Source: Butyricicoccus faecihominis (GTDB lineage Bacteria > Bacillota > Clostridia > Oscillospirales > Butyricicoccaceae). From it: 64,000 bases of DNA. Within the stretch, counting starts at the first letter, position 1; every line of letters begins with the position of its first letter. The stretch spans positions 1 through 64,000 of the forward strand of contig NZ_JANGCE010000022.1 in assembly GCF_024462775.1 (NCBI RefSeq). The letters run 5' to 3'. This document shows positions 31,011 through 39,707 of this stretch, one piece after another. The position numbers and the translations under genes were made by a program. The notes below the pieces were generated by a model. It saw only the letters and a list, made by a program, of their open reading frames with translations. It searched no databases and was not told the origin of the DNA.

Positions 31011-31373
31011 ATGGCAAGGCCGCAAAAATGCCGGTGCATTTGCTCCAAGCCGCAGACCACCCGTTTTGTTCCTGAAAATGGCGGGGCGGGCCCGGCGGTG
31101 ACCCTCGGCTACGACGAATACGAGGTGATCCGCCTGCTCGATCATGTCCGGCTCACACAGGAGCAGTGCGCCCTGAAAATGCGCGTTTCCCGCACCACCG
31201 TGACGCGCATGTACGACGCGGCGCGCCGCAAGATCGCCGAAGCGCTTGTATGCGGCAAGGGTATTGACATCGCCGGTGGCGACGTCATCGTCTGCGCCGG
31301 GCCCAAGCCCCAATGTTCGCAAGAACCGCATTGCTGCCACCGCAGCAGCGGAAACAAGGAGGAAACTGCATGA
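31011..31373 (+). CDS. DUF134 family regulator
   Basis: 120 aa from ATG 31011. It starts MARPQKCRCICSKPQTTRF, the DUF134 signature, with YDEYEVIRLLDHVRLTQEQC and RVSRTTVTRMYDAARRKIAE forming a sigma-region-4-like helix-turn-helix. C-terminal cysteines (CAGPKPQCSQEPHCCH) suggest metal or redox sensing. It overlaps the reductase gene by 4 bases, so it probably controls that operon. Confidence 0.8.
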   Translation: MARPQKCRCICSKPQTTRFVPENGGAGPAVTLGYDEYEVIRLLDHVRLTQEQCALKMRVSRTTVTRMYDAARRKIAEALVCGKGIDIAGGDVIVCAGPKPQCSQEPHCCHRSSGNKEETA

Positions 31374-33952
31374 AAATTCTGATCATCGGCGGCGTTGCCG
31401 CCGGCACAAAGACCGCCGCGAAGCTCAAACGCCTCGACCGCGGCGCCGAAGTAACGCTCATTACCAAAAGCCGCGATATTTCCTACGCCGGCTGCGGCCT
31501 GCCCTACTATGTGGGCGGCATGATCGAAACGCGCGACGAGCTGATTGTCAACACCCCTGAAAAATACGCCGCGCTGACCGGCGTGACCGTGCGCACCGGG
31601 CGCGAGGCCGTCAAACTCGACGCGGAAGCGAAGACCGTGACCGCGAGCAACCTCGATTCCGGCGAACAGGAGGTTTATGAATATGACCGGCTGGTCATCG
31701 CGGTAGGCGCTTCTCCCTCCGTTCCGCCGGTTGAGGGACTGCACCTCGGCGGCGTGTTCACCATGCGCACCCCGGACGACGCCGAAACCATGCGCACGTA
31801 CATCGAAAAGCAAAATGTCAAGAAGGCTGTCGTGGTGGGCGGCGGTTTCATCGGCCTTGAGGTCGCGGAAAACCTGCACGCGCGCGGCGTTTCGGTCACT
31901 GTAATCGACTTTGCCTCCCAGATCATGCCGAACGTACTCGACCCCGAGCTGGCCGACTGGGCCAAAAAGAAGCTGGCTGCCGCGGGCGTGCGCGTCATCA
32001 CCTCCACCGCCGCGCAGGCGATCGAAGGCGAGGAGCGCGTTTCCGCCATCCGCACCAGCGCGGGCACGCTGGCCTGCGATTTGGTCGTGCTTTCCGCCGG
32101 TATCCGTCCGAACACCGGCTTCCTCGCCGATACCGGCCTTGCCATGGTCAAGGGCACCATCGTGGTAGATGAGCAGATGCGCACCAACCTGCCCGACGTT
32201 TACGCCGCGGGCGATTGCGCCATGGTGAAAAACCGCCTGACCGGCGCGCCCCAGTGGTCGCCGATGGGCTCCACCGCCAACCTTTCCGGCCGTACGCTGG
32301 CCGAGGGGCTGATGGGCGCGGATAAGCGCTACCCCGGCGTGCTCGGCACGGGCGTTGCCAAGCTGCCCGGCCTGAGCTGCGGCCGCACCGGCCTGACCGA
32401 ACGGCAGGCAAAGGACGCGGGCTTTGACCCGGTCTGCGCCGTGGCCGTGACGGATGATAAGGCGCACTACTATCCCGGCGCCGCCTACTTTGTCACCAAG
32501 GTTGTGGCGGACCGCGCGACGCGACGCTTGCTGGGCGTGCAGGTGCTCGGCCCCGGCGCGGTCGACAAAATGGTCGATATCGCGGCAATGGGCCTGAATA
32601 TGGGCGCAACGCTGGAAGACTTTGAAAACGCAGACTTCGCCTACGCGCCCCCCTTTTCCACCGCCATCCATCCGCTCGTGCAGGCGGTATACGTGCTGCT
32701 CAATAAGCTCGACGGCGCGCTTACCAGCATTACGCCGGCGGAATACCTTGCAGGCGCGGCGGAAGGCCGCCGCGTGCTCGACGTGGGCCTCGCCCCGTCC
32801 ATCCGCGGCGCGCAGTACATCGACCTGCCTAAGGTCAACGGCCCGATCGAGGGCATTGCGCAGGATGAAAAGCTGCTGCTCGTCTGCACCAAGGGCAAGC
32901 GCGCGTACTTCCTGCAAAACCGCCTCCGGCACTTTGGCTATACCGATACGCTGGTGCTGGAAGGCGGCGTGTTTGTGAGCGATGTCAAGCTCAAGAACGT
33001 CGCGGCCGCCGTCACCCCGGCGGAGGAAAAAGCGGTAAAGGCGCTCGGCTTCCTGCGGGATAAGACCACGCCGGACTGCTTCAACGGCCGTGTGATCACC
33101 CGCAACGGCAAGATCACGGCCGAGGAAAGCCGCGTGATCGCGGAAGCCGCCGAAAAGTTCGGCAGCGGCGAAGTGACCATGACCTCGCGCCTGACGCTTG
33201 AAATCCAAGGCGTGCCGTTTGACCATATCGAGCCCATGCGCGCCTTTTTGGCCGAACGTGGGCTGGAGACCGGCGGCACGGGCTCCAAGGTGCGCCCGGT
33301 CGTTTCCTGCAAGGGCACGACCTGCCAGTACGGCCTGATCGATACCTTTGCCCTATCCGAGGAGATCCACGAACGATTCTTCCACGGCTACAGCGATGTC
33401 AAGCTGCCGCATAAGTTCAAGATCGCGGTGGGCGGCTGCCCGAACAACTGCGTCAAGCCCGATCTGAACGATCTGGGCGTGATTGGCCAGCGTGTGCCCG
33501 CGGTCGATTATGAGAAGTGCCGCGGCTGTAAGCTGTGTCAAGTAGAGAACGGCTGCCCGATCAAGGTGACCCGAATGCAGGACGACAAGCTCGTGATTGA
33601 TGAAGCCGCGTGCAACCATTGCGGCCGCTGCATCGCCATGTGTCCGTTCGGCGCGCTGGACGCGCAGATGGAGGGCTACCGCATCTATATCGGCGGACGC
33701 TGGGGCAAGAAGGTCGCGCAGGGCCGCCCGCTCGATAAGGTATTCACCGACAAGGAAGAAGTCATGAGCGTGATTGAAAAGTCCATTCTGCTGTTCCGCG
33801 AGCAGGGCGTCACCGGCGAACGCTTTGCCGATACCGTTTCCCGCCTTGGCTTTGAAAATGTACAGGAGCAGCTGCTTTCCAATGAGCTGCTGGCCCACAA
33901 GCAAGAAAACCTTTCCGCGCAAAAGCACTTGCAGGGCGGCGCGACCTGCTAA
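31370..33952 (+). CDS. CoA-disulfide reductase/rhodanese/sulfite reductase-like fusion
   Basis: 860 aa from ATG 31370 (ATGA overlap, GGAGG site). Residues 1 to about 440 are an FAD/NAD(P) disulfide reductase: KILIIGGVAAGTKTAAKLKR, the redox-Cys region SYAGCGLPYY, and a second Rossmann VVVGGGFIGLEVAENL. A rhodanese domain (about 455-545) has the loop LVCTKGKRA. The C-terminal part (about 590-860) resembles a siroheme-sulfite reductase half with VSCKGTTCQYG and GGCPNNC. Two 4Fe-4S clusters follow (CRGCKLCQVENGCP; CNHCGRCIAMCP). The likely role is reduction of sulfur species with electrons from NAD(P)H. Confidence 0.85.
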   Translation: MKILIIGGVAAGTKTAAKLKRLDRGAEVTLITKSRDISYAGCGLPYYVGGMIETRDELIVNTPEKYAALTGVTVRTGREAVKLDAEAKTVTASNLDSGEQEVYEYDRLVIAVGASPSVPPVEGLHLGGVFTMRTPDDAETMRTYIEKQNVKKAVVVGGGFIGLEVAENLHARGVSVTVIDFASQIMPNVLDPELADWAKKKLAAAGVRVITSTAAQAIEGEERVSAIRTSAGTLACDLVVLSAGIRPNTGFLADTGLAMVKGTIVVDEQMRTNLPDVYAAGDCAMVKNRLTGAPQWSPMGSTANLSGRTLAEGLMGADKRYPGVLGTGVAKLPGLSCGRTGLTERQAKDAGFDPVCAVAVTDDKAHYYPGAAYFVTKVVADRATRRLLGVQVLGPGAVDKMVDIAAMGLNMGATLEDFENADFAYAPPFSTAIHPLVQAVYVLLNKLDGALTSITPAEYLAGAAEGRRVLDVGLAPSIRGAQYIDLPKVNGPIEGIAQDEKLLLVCTKGKRAYFLQNRLRHFGYTDTLVLEGGVFVSDVKLKNVAAAVTPAEEKAVKALGFLRDKTTPDCFNGRVITRNGKITAEESRVIAEAAEKFGSGEVTMTSRLTLEIQGVPFDHIEPMRAFLAERGLETGGTGSKVRPVVSCKGTTCQYGLIDTFALSEEIHERFFHGYSDVKLPHKFKIAVGGCPNNCVKPDLNDLGVIGQRVPAVDYEKCRGCKLCQVENGCPIKVTRMQDDKLVIDEAACNHCGRCIAMCPFGALDAQMEGYRIYIGGRWGKKVAQGRPLDKVFTDKEEVMSVIEKSILLFREQGVTGERFADTVSRLGFENVQEQLLSNELLAHKQENLSAQKHLQGGATC

Positions 33953-33963
33953 TCCAAATCAAT

Positions 33964-34005
33964 ACGGCCCGCTGTTTCCGATGGGGAACAGCAGGCCGTT
34001 TTTTA
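33964..34005 (+). terminator. Terminator of the reductase operon
   Basis: ACGGCC.GCTGTTTCC / GGGAACAGC.GGCCGT stem followed by TTTTTTATT. Confidence 0.8.
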
Positions 34006-34014
34006 TTCTTTCAT

Positions 34015-34043
34015 TTGCATTTCACGGCGGGCTGTGCTAATAT
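34015..34043 (+). promoter_or_regulatory. Promoter of the MarR gene
   Basis: TTGCAT (34015-34020), 17 bases, TAATAT (34038-34043). An AT-rich inverted repeat around TTAGATTAATTAAAT follows and is a plausible MarR operator. Confidence 0.6.
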
Positions 34044-34080
34044 TTAGTTAGATTAATTAAATTTGAGGTGGTGGACCCGC

Positions 34081-34530
34081 ATGGCTGGCTCGGAGCAGAT
34101 CAATTCCTTTCTGGTGGACGTATTCGGACGCGTCAATAAAATAGAAGAACGCGCAATGGCAGAGGGCTTTGGCAGCTCCATCTCCGTGACCGAGATCCAT
34201 ATCATTGAGAAAATTGGCGACCTTGAGCCTGCCCGTATGAGCGACGTGGCAAAGTCGATCGGCGTGACCCTTGCCACCCTTACCGTCGCCTGCGACAAGC
34301 TTTCCGCCAAAGATCTGGTGCAGCGCACGCGCGACAAGACCGACCGCCGCGTTGTCAACGTCACGCTGACCGCCAAGGGCCGCGCCGCGTACGAATACCA
34401 TAAGGATTTTCACGCCCGTATGATCGACGCCGTCATGGAAACGCTGACGCCGGGCGAGGCTGCCGTACTCGGCCAGAGCCTTGAAAAGCTGATGGAATTT
34501 TTCCTTACGGAGGAACAAAGCCATGGCTGA
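34081..34530 (+). CDS. MarR family transcriptional regulator
   Basis: 149 aa from ATG 34081 (GAGGTGG upstream). The winged helix is visible: SVTEIHIIEKIGDLEPARMS, then the recognition part VTLATLTVACDKLSAKDLVQ and the wing RTRDKTDRRVVNVTLTAKGR. Overlaps the transporter gene by 8 bases, so it probably controls its own operon and senses a small organic acid or phenol; ligand unknown. Confidence 0.8.
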   Translation: MAGSEQINSFLVDVFGRVNKIEERAMAEGFGSSISVTEIHIIEKIGDLEPARMSDVAKSIGVTLATLTVACDKLSAKDLVQRTRDKTDRRVVNVTLTAKGRAAYEYHKDFHARMIDAVMETLTPGEAAVLGQSLEKLMEFFLTEEQSHG

Positions 34531-35467
34531 TCTGCTGTTTTGCCTGAACGCGACTGTGCCGATCTTCGCTATCATCCTGCTCGGCCGCCTGCTGCGCGGC
34601 CGACATTTTTTTACGCCCATAACGCTTGGCGAGCTAGACCGGCTGGTATTCAAGGTGCTGCTGCCGATCCTGCTATTCCGCGATATTGCGACCGGCCGCA
34701 TCACGGAGCAGTTCGACGCAAGATTCTTCTTTTTCTGCGCCGGTACCACCACGCTTTATTTTTTCGCCATATGGCTGATCGCCGCGAAGGGCCTGCGGGA
34801 TAAAAGCATGGTCGGCGCGTTCACGCAGGGCGCGTTTCGCGGATCACAGGCGGTGCTTGGCGTTGCCTTTGTGCAAAACCTGTACGGGGACGCGGGGCTG
34901 GTGCCGCTGATGATCGTTGCGACCGTGCCGCTTTATAATATCTATTCCGTCACGGTGCTCACCGTCACCGCGCCGCGCGGCGAACAGCACCACGGCGTTG
35001 TCGCCCGCACGCTCGGCGGCATCGTGACCAACCCAATCATTCTGGGCATTCTGGCCGGCCTGCCCTTTTCTCTATTGCAGGTGGACTTTCCGCCCATGCT
35101 GTCCAAACCGCTCGACATGCTGGCGGGCTGCGCGACGCCGCTGGCCTTGCTCAGCATCGGCGCGGGCTTCGAGGGCGCTAAGGCGCTGAAAAAGCTGGGC
35201 CCCACCTGTGCCGCCGTGTTCATCAAGCTGATCGCGCTGCCCATCCTGTTTCTGCCCGTCGCGGCGTATATGGGCTTTCGCGAGCAGGCCATGGTCGCGC
35301 TCGTCATTCTGTACGGCGCGCCGAGCACGGTCACCGGCTATGTCATGGCCAAAAATATGGGCGGCGATCATGTGCTGTCCTCGTCCATCATCGTGCTGTC
35401 CACCGCGCTTTCCGCCGTTACGCTGACCGCTACACTGTTCATCCTGCGCACGCTGGGCTATATTTAG
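34523..35467 (+). CDS. AEC family transporter
   Basis: 314 aa, about ten membrane helices in two halves. The first half starts with LNATVPIFAIILLGRLLRGR and has FKVLLPILLFRDIATG; the second with MLAGCATPLALLSIGAGFEG and ILYGAPSTVTGYVMAKNMGG. This is the auxin-efflux-carrier family (PF03547), which in bacteria includes malate and other organic-anion permeases. MarR-linked; substrate not readable. Confidence 0.8.
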   Translation: MADLLFCLNATVPIFAIILLGRLLRGRHFFTPITLGELDRLVFKVLLPILLFRDIATGRITEQFDARFFFFCAGTTTLYFFAIWLIAAKGLRDKSMVGAFTQGAFRGSQAVLGVAFVQNLYGDAGLVPLMIVATVPLYNIYSVTVLTVTAPRGEQHHGVVARTLGGIVTNPIILGILAGLPFSLLQVDFPPMLSKPLDMLAGCATPLALLSIGAGFEGAKALKKLGPTCAAVFIKLIALPILFLPVAAYMGFREQAMVALVILYGAPSTVTGYVMAKNMGGDHVLSSSIIVLSTALSAVTLTATLFILRTLGYI

Positions 35468-35519
35468 CAGCCGTACGGGCGGCCCCGCGGCGCGTTTTAT
35501 TTCAAAAGGGGGCTTTCCC

Positions 35520-36920
35520 ATGCTCACCTATCATCTCGATCCCAAAAGCCAAACGCCGCTTTATGAGCAGCTTTACCGCGCGGTGCGCGGGGATATCATG
35601 TCCGGCACGCTCGCCGCCGGGGACAAGCTGCCCTCCAAGCGGCAATTCGCCGCGCACCTGCGCGTCAGCCAGATCACGGTGGAGACCGCCTACGGCCAGC
35701 TTTTGGCCGAGGGCTACCTTGTTTCCGAGCCAAGGCGCGGCTATTTTGTGCAAAAGCTGGCCGCGCTGCCGGTGCGCGAACCGACGCGCGCCGCGCCGCA
35801 GGCCGCGCCCGTAACCGCGCCTATGGACGCGGTAAAATTTGATTTCCGCACCAATATCGTCGATACCGGCTGTTTTCCGTTCAGCATCTGGGCCAGACTG
35901 AGCCGCAGCGTGCTGAGCGAGTACTCGGAACGCCTTTTGCGCGCGGCGGCCCCCGGCGGCGCACGCGAGCTGCGCGAGCAGATCAGCCGGTATTTGCACG
36001 ATTTTCGCGGGCTGGACGTTTCGGCCGACCGTATTTTGGTCGGCGCGGGCTCGGAATACCTGATCCATCTGATGATCGAACTGCTGGGACGCGACCGTGT
36101 ATACGCGCTTGAAAACCCCGGCTACCGCAAGCTGTACCAGATTTTCGCGGTAAACGGCGCGGCGGTGCGCCCGCTCCCGCTCGACGAGAGCGGCCTGCGC
36201 GTGGACGCGCTGCGGCAAAGCGACGCCTCCGCCGTTTATCTCACGCCCTCGCACCACTTTCCTCTTGGGCTGGTCATGCCCGCCGGACGGCGCACCGAGC
36301 TGCTGCACTGGGCCGCCGCCGCGCCCGACCGCTATTTGATCGAGGACGATTACGACAGCGAATTCCGCTATTCCTCCCGTCCGATCCCCGCGCTTGGCGA
36401 GCTGGACCACGCGGGGCGCGTGATCTATGTCAACACCTTTGCCAAAAGCCTCGCGCCCTCGCTGCGCATCGGCTATCTGGTGCTGCCGGAAGCGCTGATG
36501 GCGCGCTACCGCGAAACCTTTTCGCTCTATTCCTCCACCGTGCCCAGCTTCGAGCAGCACACGCTGGCCGAATTCATGCGTTCCGGTGGGTTCGAGCGGC
36601 ACATCAGCCGCAGCCGAAAGGTGTACCAGTCCCGCCGCGACGCGCTGCTCGCGGCGCTGACGCGCGAGCTTTCGCCCATTCCCTTCGAGGTATCGGGCGC
36701 GGAAGCCGGGCTGCATATTCTGCTGCAAGTGAAAAACGGCATGGATGAGCAAACGCTCATCGCCCGCGCGCTTCAAACCGGGGTTCGCGTATACGGCCTG
36801 TCCGGCTATTATACGCCGCCCGTCCGTCCGCCGCGCGCCACGCTCGTCCTCGGCTACGCCGGCCTGACCGAAACCGAGATCGCCGCCGCCGTCAAGCTGC
36901 TGGCCAAAGCTTGGCGGTAG
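35520..36920 (+). CDS. MocR/PdxR-type regulator (GntR HTH + aminotransferase)
   Basis: 466 aa. The N-terminal GntR winged helix (about 10-75) has PLYEQLYRAVRGDIMSGTLA and HLRVSQITVETAYGQLLAEG. From about 105 on it is a fold-type I aminotransferase domain: VGAGSEYLIHLMIELL, LTPSHHFPLG, IEDDYDSEFRY and the PLP-lysine region YVNTFAKSLAPSLRIGYLV. Such proteins sense PLP and control vitamin B6 or amino-acid genes; no target gene is adjacent, so the regulon is unknown. Confidence 0.85.
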   Translation: MLTYHLDPKSQTPLYEQLYRAVRGDIMSGTLAAGDKLPSKRQFAAHLRVSQITVETAYGQLLAEGYLVSEPRRGYFVQKLAALPVREPTRAAPQAAPVTAPMDAVKFDFRTNIVDTGCFPFSIWARLSRSVLSEYSERLLRAAAPGGARELREQISRYLHDFRGLDVSADRILVGAGSEYLIHLMIELLGRDRVYALENPGYRKLYQIFAVNGAAVRPLPLDESGLRVDALRQSDASAVYLTPSHHFPLGLVMPAGRRTELLHWAAAAPDRYLIEDDYDSEFRYSSRPIPALGELDHAGRVIYVNTFAKSLAPSLRIGYLVLPEALMARYRETFSLYSSTVPSFEQHTLAEFMRSGGFERHISRSRKVYQSRRDALLAALTRELSPIPFEVSGAEAGLHILLQVKNGMDEQTLIARALQTGVRVYGLSGYYTPPVRPPRATLVLGYAGLTETEIAAAVKLLAKAWR

Positions 36921-37366
36921 CTGCCGTGCCCCCGGCCGCGTGAGGTCACGCGGCCCTACGGCTGCCTGTGTTGTGGAGCGGCGTGACTGTATAGCCCACA
37001 TGCTATACAGAGGGCGTCACGCCCTACAGCATCGGTGAGTGGTTTTCCCGCTTACGGCGGCGGCAGCCGCTTTATTGTAGGGCGCGACGCCCTCGGCGCG
37101 CCGGGAGCGAAGCACCGGTATATGTGGGCGCGCCTATCACGCCGGTCCGGCGGAGCGAAGGCACCCGTCCACTGAATCCCTAGGCACCCGGAACGGCACC
37201 ACGACACATTTTTGTAAAACAAAAAGTCGGCAAGCAACTCCCCTGGACAGAGCGAGGGAAAGGAATGGAGATCAAAGGGGAAGGGAAAACCGCCAAGGTT
37301 TTCCCTTCCCCTTTGCCCCCGCGCCGGGCGGCGCATCGTCTCTTCTCGCCGGGCGCCGTATCCCGT
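36921..37366. other. Hairpin-rich intergenic region with REP-like repeats
   Basis: 446 bases without a convincing gene. Perfect palindromes are GGCCGCGTGA-GG-TCACGCGGCC (36934-36955), CTGTATAGC...GCTATACAG (36987-37010) and GGGCG-TCA-CGCCC (37012-37024). The phrase TGTAGGGCGCGACGCCCT (about 37075-37093) looks like a dispersed REP-type element. The right end holds an 18-bp hairpin described separately. Confidence 0.5.
37274..37314. terminator. 18-bp perfect hairpin downstream of dinB
   Basis: AAAGGGGAAGGGAAAACC and its complement around GCCAA. Read leftward it follows dinB, with a short TTT end; also usable from the other side. Confidence 0.55.
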
Positions 37367-38566
37367 CTACTTTTTCTTCTTCACCGCGGAGCCGTACTGC
37401 ACGGCGTCCGTGCCGAATTTCTCGCGCAGAGCGTCCATGGCGCGGTCTAAGCTGCGCTGTTTGTCCACGTTCTTCAGTCCGTCCGCGCCGTCAAACAGCG
37501 ATAGCTGCTCGCCAGCCGCCTCGGCGGGCAGCAGATTCATCGCAGTCACGGCAAGCAGGCGCACCGGCTTTTCCGGCTTCCAGCGGGCGCGCCAGATCGA
37601 CATGGCGGTGTCAATCAGCATGCGGGTGGAATCCGTTGGCCGGTCGAGCGTCACCTGCCGCGAGATGTTGCGGAAATCCGGGTCGCGGATGATGAGCTGC
37701 ACGGTCTGGCACCGCAGGCCGCGCCTGCGCAGGCGGCGGCCCACGGTGTCGCACAGCGCGGTGATGCCGAAATGGCACTCGGTCTCACCCAGCAGGTTGT
37801 GCGAAAACGTCATGCTGTTGCCGACGGACTTAACCTCGCGTTCCTCATAAAACGAACGCACGGGCTCATCGTCCTCGCCCCGCGCATAACGCCACAGCGT
37901 ATCGCCCATTTTGCCGAACACGCTGTGGGCCAGCGCCCGGTCGCACGCGGCCAGATCGCCGATGGTATGCACGCCCAGCGCGCTTAAGCGATCCGCCGCG
38001 CGCTTGCCGACATACAGCAGCGTATTTACCGGCAGGCTCCAAACCAGTTTCTGATAGTTTTCGCGGGAAAACACCGTGGTCGCGTCCGGCTTTTTGTAAT
38101 CGCTGCCCAGCTTGGCATAGGCCCGGTTCCACGATACGCCGACCGAGATCGTCAGCCCGATCTCTTCCCGCATACGCCGCCGCAGCTCGTTTGCGATCTG
38201 CTCGCCTGTGCCGAACAGATGCAAGGAGCCGGTGACGTCCAGAAACGATTCGTCAATGCCGAACGGATCGACCAGATCGGTATAGCCCAGATACAGCTCG
38301 TTGCACTGGCGCGAAATGCGCACGTATTCGTCCCGGTGCGGCGGGATCAGCCTCAGCTCCGGGCACTTTCGCCGGGCCTGCCAGATGGTTTCCGCCGTTG
38401 TCACGCCAAAGCGCTTGGCTTTTTCATTCTTGGCAAGGATGATGCCGTGACGGCTTTCCGGATCGCCGCATACCGCCATGGGGCCCGCGTCCAGCGAAGG
38501 ATCGAGCAACGTTTCGACTGAGGCGTAAAACGCGTTGCAATCGCAATGCAAGATGGTCCGGTCCAT
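37367..38566 (-). CDS. dinB: DNA polymerase IV
   Basis: 399 aa from ATG 38566 (AAAGGAGGAGG site). Y-family motifs are ILHCDCNAFYASVE at the start (first metal Asp), GIDESFLDVTGS near 105 (catalytic Asp-Glu), AKLGSDYKKPDATTVF near 150 and the helix-hairpin-helix DRLSALGVHTIGDLAACD near 190. The C-terminal little-finger domain runs to about 350. Translesion polymerase of the DNA damage response. It shares a divergent promoter region with the thiamine genes. Confidence 0.9.
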   Translation of the reverse strand: MDRTILHCDCNAFYASVETLLDPSLDAGPMAVCGDPESRHGIILAKNEKAKRFGVTTAETIWQARRKCPELRLIPPHRDEYVRISRQCNELYLGYTDLVDPFGIDESFLDVTGSLHLFGTGEQIANELRRRMREEIGLTISVGVSWNRAYAKLGSDYKKPDATTVFSRENYQKLVWSLPVNTLLYVGKRAADRLSALGVHTIGDLAACDRALAHSVFGKMGDTLWRYARGEDDEPVRSFYEEREVKSVGNSMTFSHNLLGETECHFGITALCDTVGRRLRRRGLRCQTVQLIIRDPDFRNISRQVTLDRPTDSTRMLIDTAMSIWRARWKPEKPVRLLAVTAMNLLPAEAAGEQLSLFDGADGLKNVDKQRSLDRAMDALREKFGTDAVQYGSAVKKKK

Positions 38567-38602
38567 GCACCCTCCTCCTTTCAGCGAACATTTGTTTCTA
38601 TT

Positions 38603-38631
38603 ATTATACTGGATTTTTCTTTTCTTGACAA
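38603..38631 (-). promoter_or_regulatory. dinB promoter
   Basis: On the minus strand TTGTCA (38631-38626), 17 bases, TATAAT (38608-38603). Confidence 0.65.
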
Positions 38632-38653
38632 GCCGCACGCATGGCGTTATACT
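38625..38653 (+). promoter_or_regulatory. thi operon promoter
   Basis: TTGACA (38625-38630), 17 bases, TATACT (38648-38653). Its -35 overlaps the dinB -35 on the other strand by five bases, so the two promoters probably exclude each other. Confidence 0.7.
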
Positions 38654-38663
38654 GAAACTTGCA

Positions 38664-38752
38664 AGCAGGGGTGCCGTGATGAGCGGCTGAGAGGGCGAGA
38701 GCCTAACCCTTTGAACCTGTTGGTTAGAACCATCGTAGGGAAGCTGCCGCAT
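38664..38752 (+). ncRNA. TPP riboswitch (THI element)
   Basis: Conserved blocks in order: GGGGTGCC (38668-38675), GGCTGAGAGG, ACCCTTTGAACCTG (38706-38719), then GGTTAGAACC and ATCGTAGGGA. It senses thiamine pyrophosphate and, with the terminator just downstream, reduces thiSF transcription when TPP is plentiful. Confidence 0.93.
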
Positions 38753-38774
38753 CGAGAAATACTTAGGGATATCG

Positions 38775-38817
38775 AATGCCCCGGTTTTACCGCATGGTAA
38801 AACCGGGGCATTTTTTC
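38775..38817 (+). terminator. Riboswitch-controlled terminator
   Basis: A 17-bp perfect stem (AATGCCCCGGTTTTACC and complement, GCAT loop) followed by TTTTTT. It stands between riboswitch and thiS. Confidence 0.88.
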
Positions 38818-38838
38818 TTGCGAAAAGAGGCGTGACCA

Positions 38839-39033
38839 ATGAAAGTAAACGGAAAAACCATACCGCTGGATGCGGAAATGACCGTGCATTCGCTCCTGAT
38901 GCAGCTGGGACTGAACCCCAAGCGCGTCGCGGTGGAGCGCAACGGCCAGATCGTGCCCCGCGCGCGCTTTGCCGACCAAGCGCTCGGCGAGGACGACGTT
39001 TTAGAGCTCGTTGAGTTCGTGGGAGGCGGCTGA
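38839..39033 (+). CDS. thiS: Sulfur carrier protein ThiS
   Basis: 64 aa, ubiquitin fold. [20 protein letters not shown] starts it, [12 protein letters not shown] lies mid-way, and it ends in the required Gly-Gly (EFVGGG). The C-terminal glycine is adenylated by ThiF and then carries sulfur as thiocarboxylate to ThiG for the thiazole ring. Directly behind the TPP riboswitch. Confidence 0.9.
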   Translation: MKVNGKTIPLDAEMTVHSLLMQLGLNPKRVAVERNGQIVPRARFADQALGEDDVLELVEFVGGG

Positions 39034-39665
39034 TGGTCACACGTGAAGAACTGCACGCCGCGCTCGTCCAGCGGCACGGCGAAGTTGTTCAGCAAAGGCT
39101 GGATCGGGCCTGCGTCGGCATTGCGGGGCTGGGCGGGCTGGGCTCCCATATCGCGGCGCACATGGCGCGGTTGGGCGTTGGGCGGCTCACGCTGGTCGAT
39201 TACGACGTGGTCGATATCACCAACCTGAACCGCCAGTACTACACGGTGAAGGATATCGGCATCCCCAAGACCTTGGCTTTACAGGAACAACTAGAAGCAA
39301 TCAATCCATATTTATATTACGATACGTATACCGAGCGCATCGTGCCCGCCAACGCCGCGCGGTTATTCACCGGCTGCGACGTGGTGTGCGAAGCCTTTGA
39401 TCGGGCCGACCAAAAGGCCATGCTGATCGAAACCCTGCTCTCCGCCCTGCCGGATACGCCGGTAGTATCGGCCAGCGGTATGGCGGGCTACGGCTCGCCG
39501 AACGCCATCCGCACCGAACGCCGCTTCGGTCATTTATATGTGTGCGGCGACGGAACCAGCGATATCGCGGACGGCCTTGGCCTGATGGCCCCGCGCGTGG
39601 CGCTGTGCGCCGCCCATCAGGCGACGACGGCGCTTCGCCTGCTGCTGGGCGAGACCGAGCCGTAA
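39033..39665 (+). CDS. thiF: ThiS adenylyltransferase ThiF
   Basis: 210 aa. The E1-like Rossmann start VGIAGLGGLGSHIAAHMARL, then TLVDYDVVDITNLNRQYY and VCEAFDRADQKAMLIETLL, are as in the short ThiF form paired with ThiH. It activates the ThiS C-terminus with ATP. Overlaps thiS by one base (TGATG). Confidence 0.88.
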   Translation: MVTREELHAALVQRHGEVVQQRLDRACVGIAGLGGLGSHIAAHMARLGVGRLTLVDYDVVDITNLNRQYYTVKDIGIPKTLALQEQLEAINPYLYYDTYTERIVPANAARLFTGCDVVCEAFDRADQKAMLIETLLSALPDTPVVSASGMAGYGSPNAIRTERRFGHLYVCGDGTSDIADGLGLMAPRVALCAAHQATTALRLLLGETEP

Positions 39666-39698
39666 AAAAGAAGACGCTGCGAAATGCAGCGCCTTCTA
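39664..39698 (-). terminator. Terminator between thiF and mscL
   Basis: Stem of AGAAG.CGCTGC / GCAGCG.CTTCT type; read leftward it ends in TTCTTTTTTA, so it chiefly serves mscL and may also stop thiSF transcripts. Confidence 0.65.
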
Positions 39699-39707
39699 TA
39701 CGAGTTC

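Noticed and set aside
31142-33226. 694-residue open frame on the minus strand across the reductase fusion gene
   Set aside because: It is the mirror image of strongly biased GC-rich codons; it has no ribosome site, no known motif, and its composition (Ala/Gly/Arg/His) is typical of antisense frames.
35502-37001. 499-residue minus-strand frame across the MocR-type gene
   Set aside because: Antisense shadow of a GC-rich gene; low complexity and no domain.
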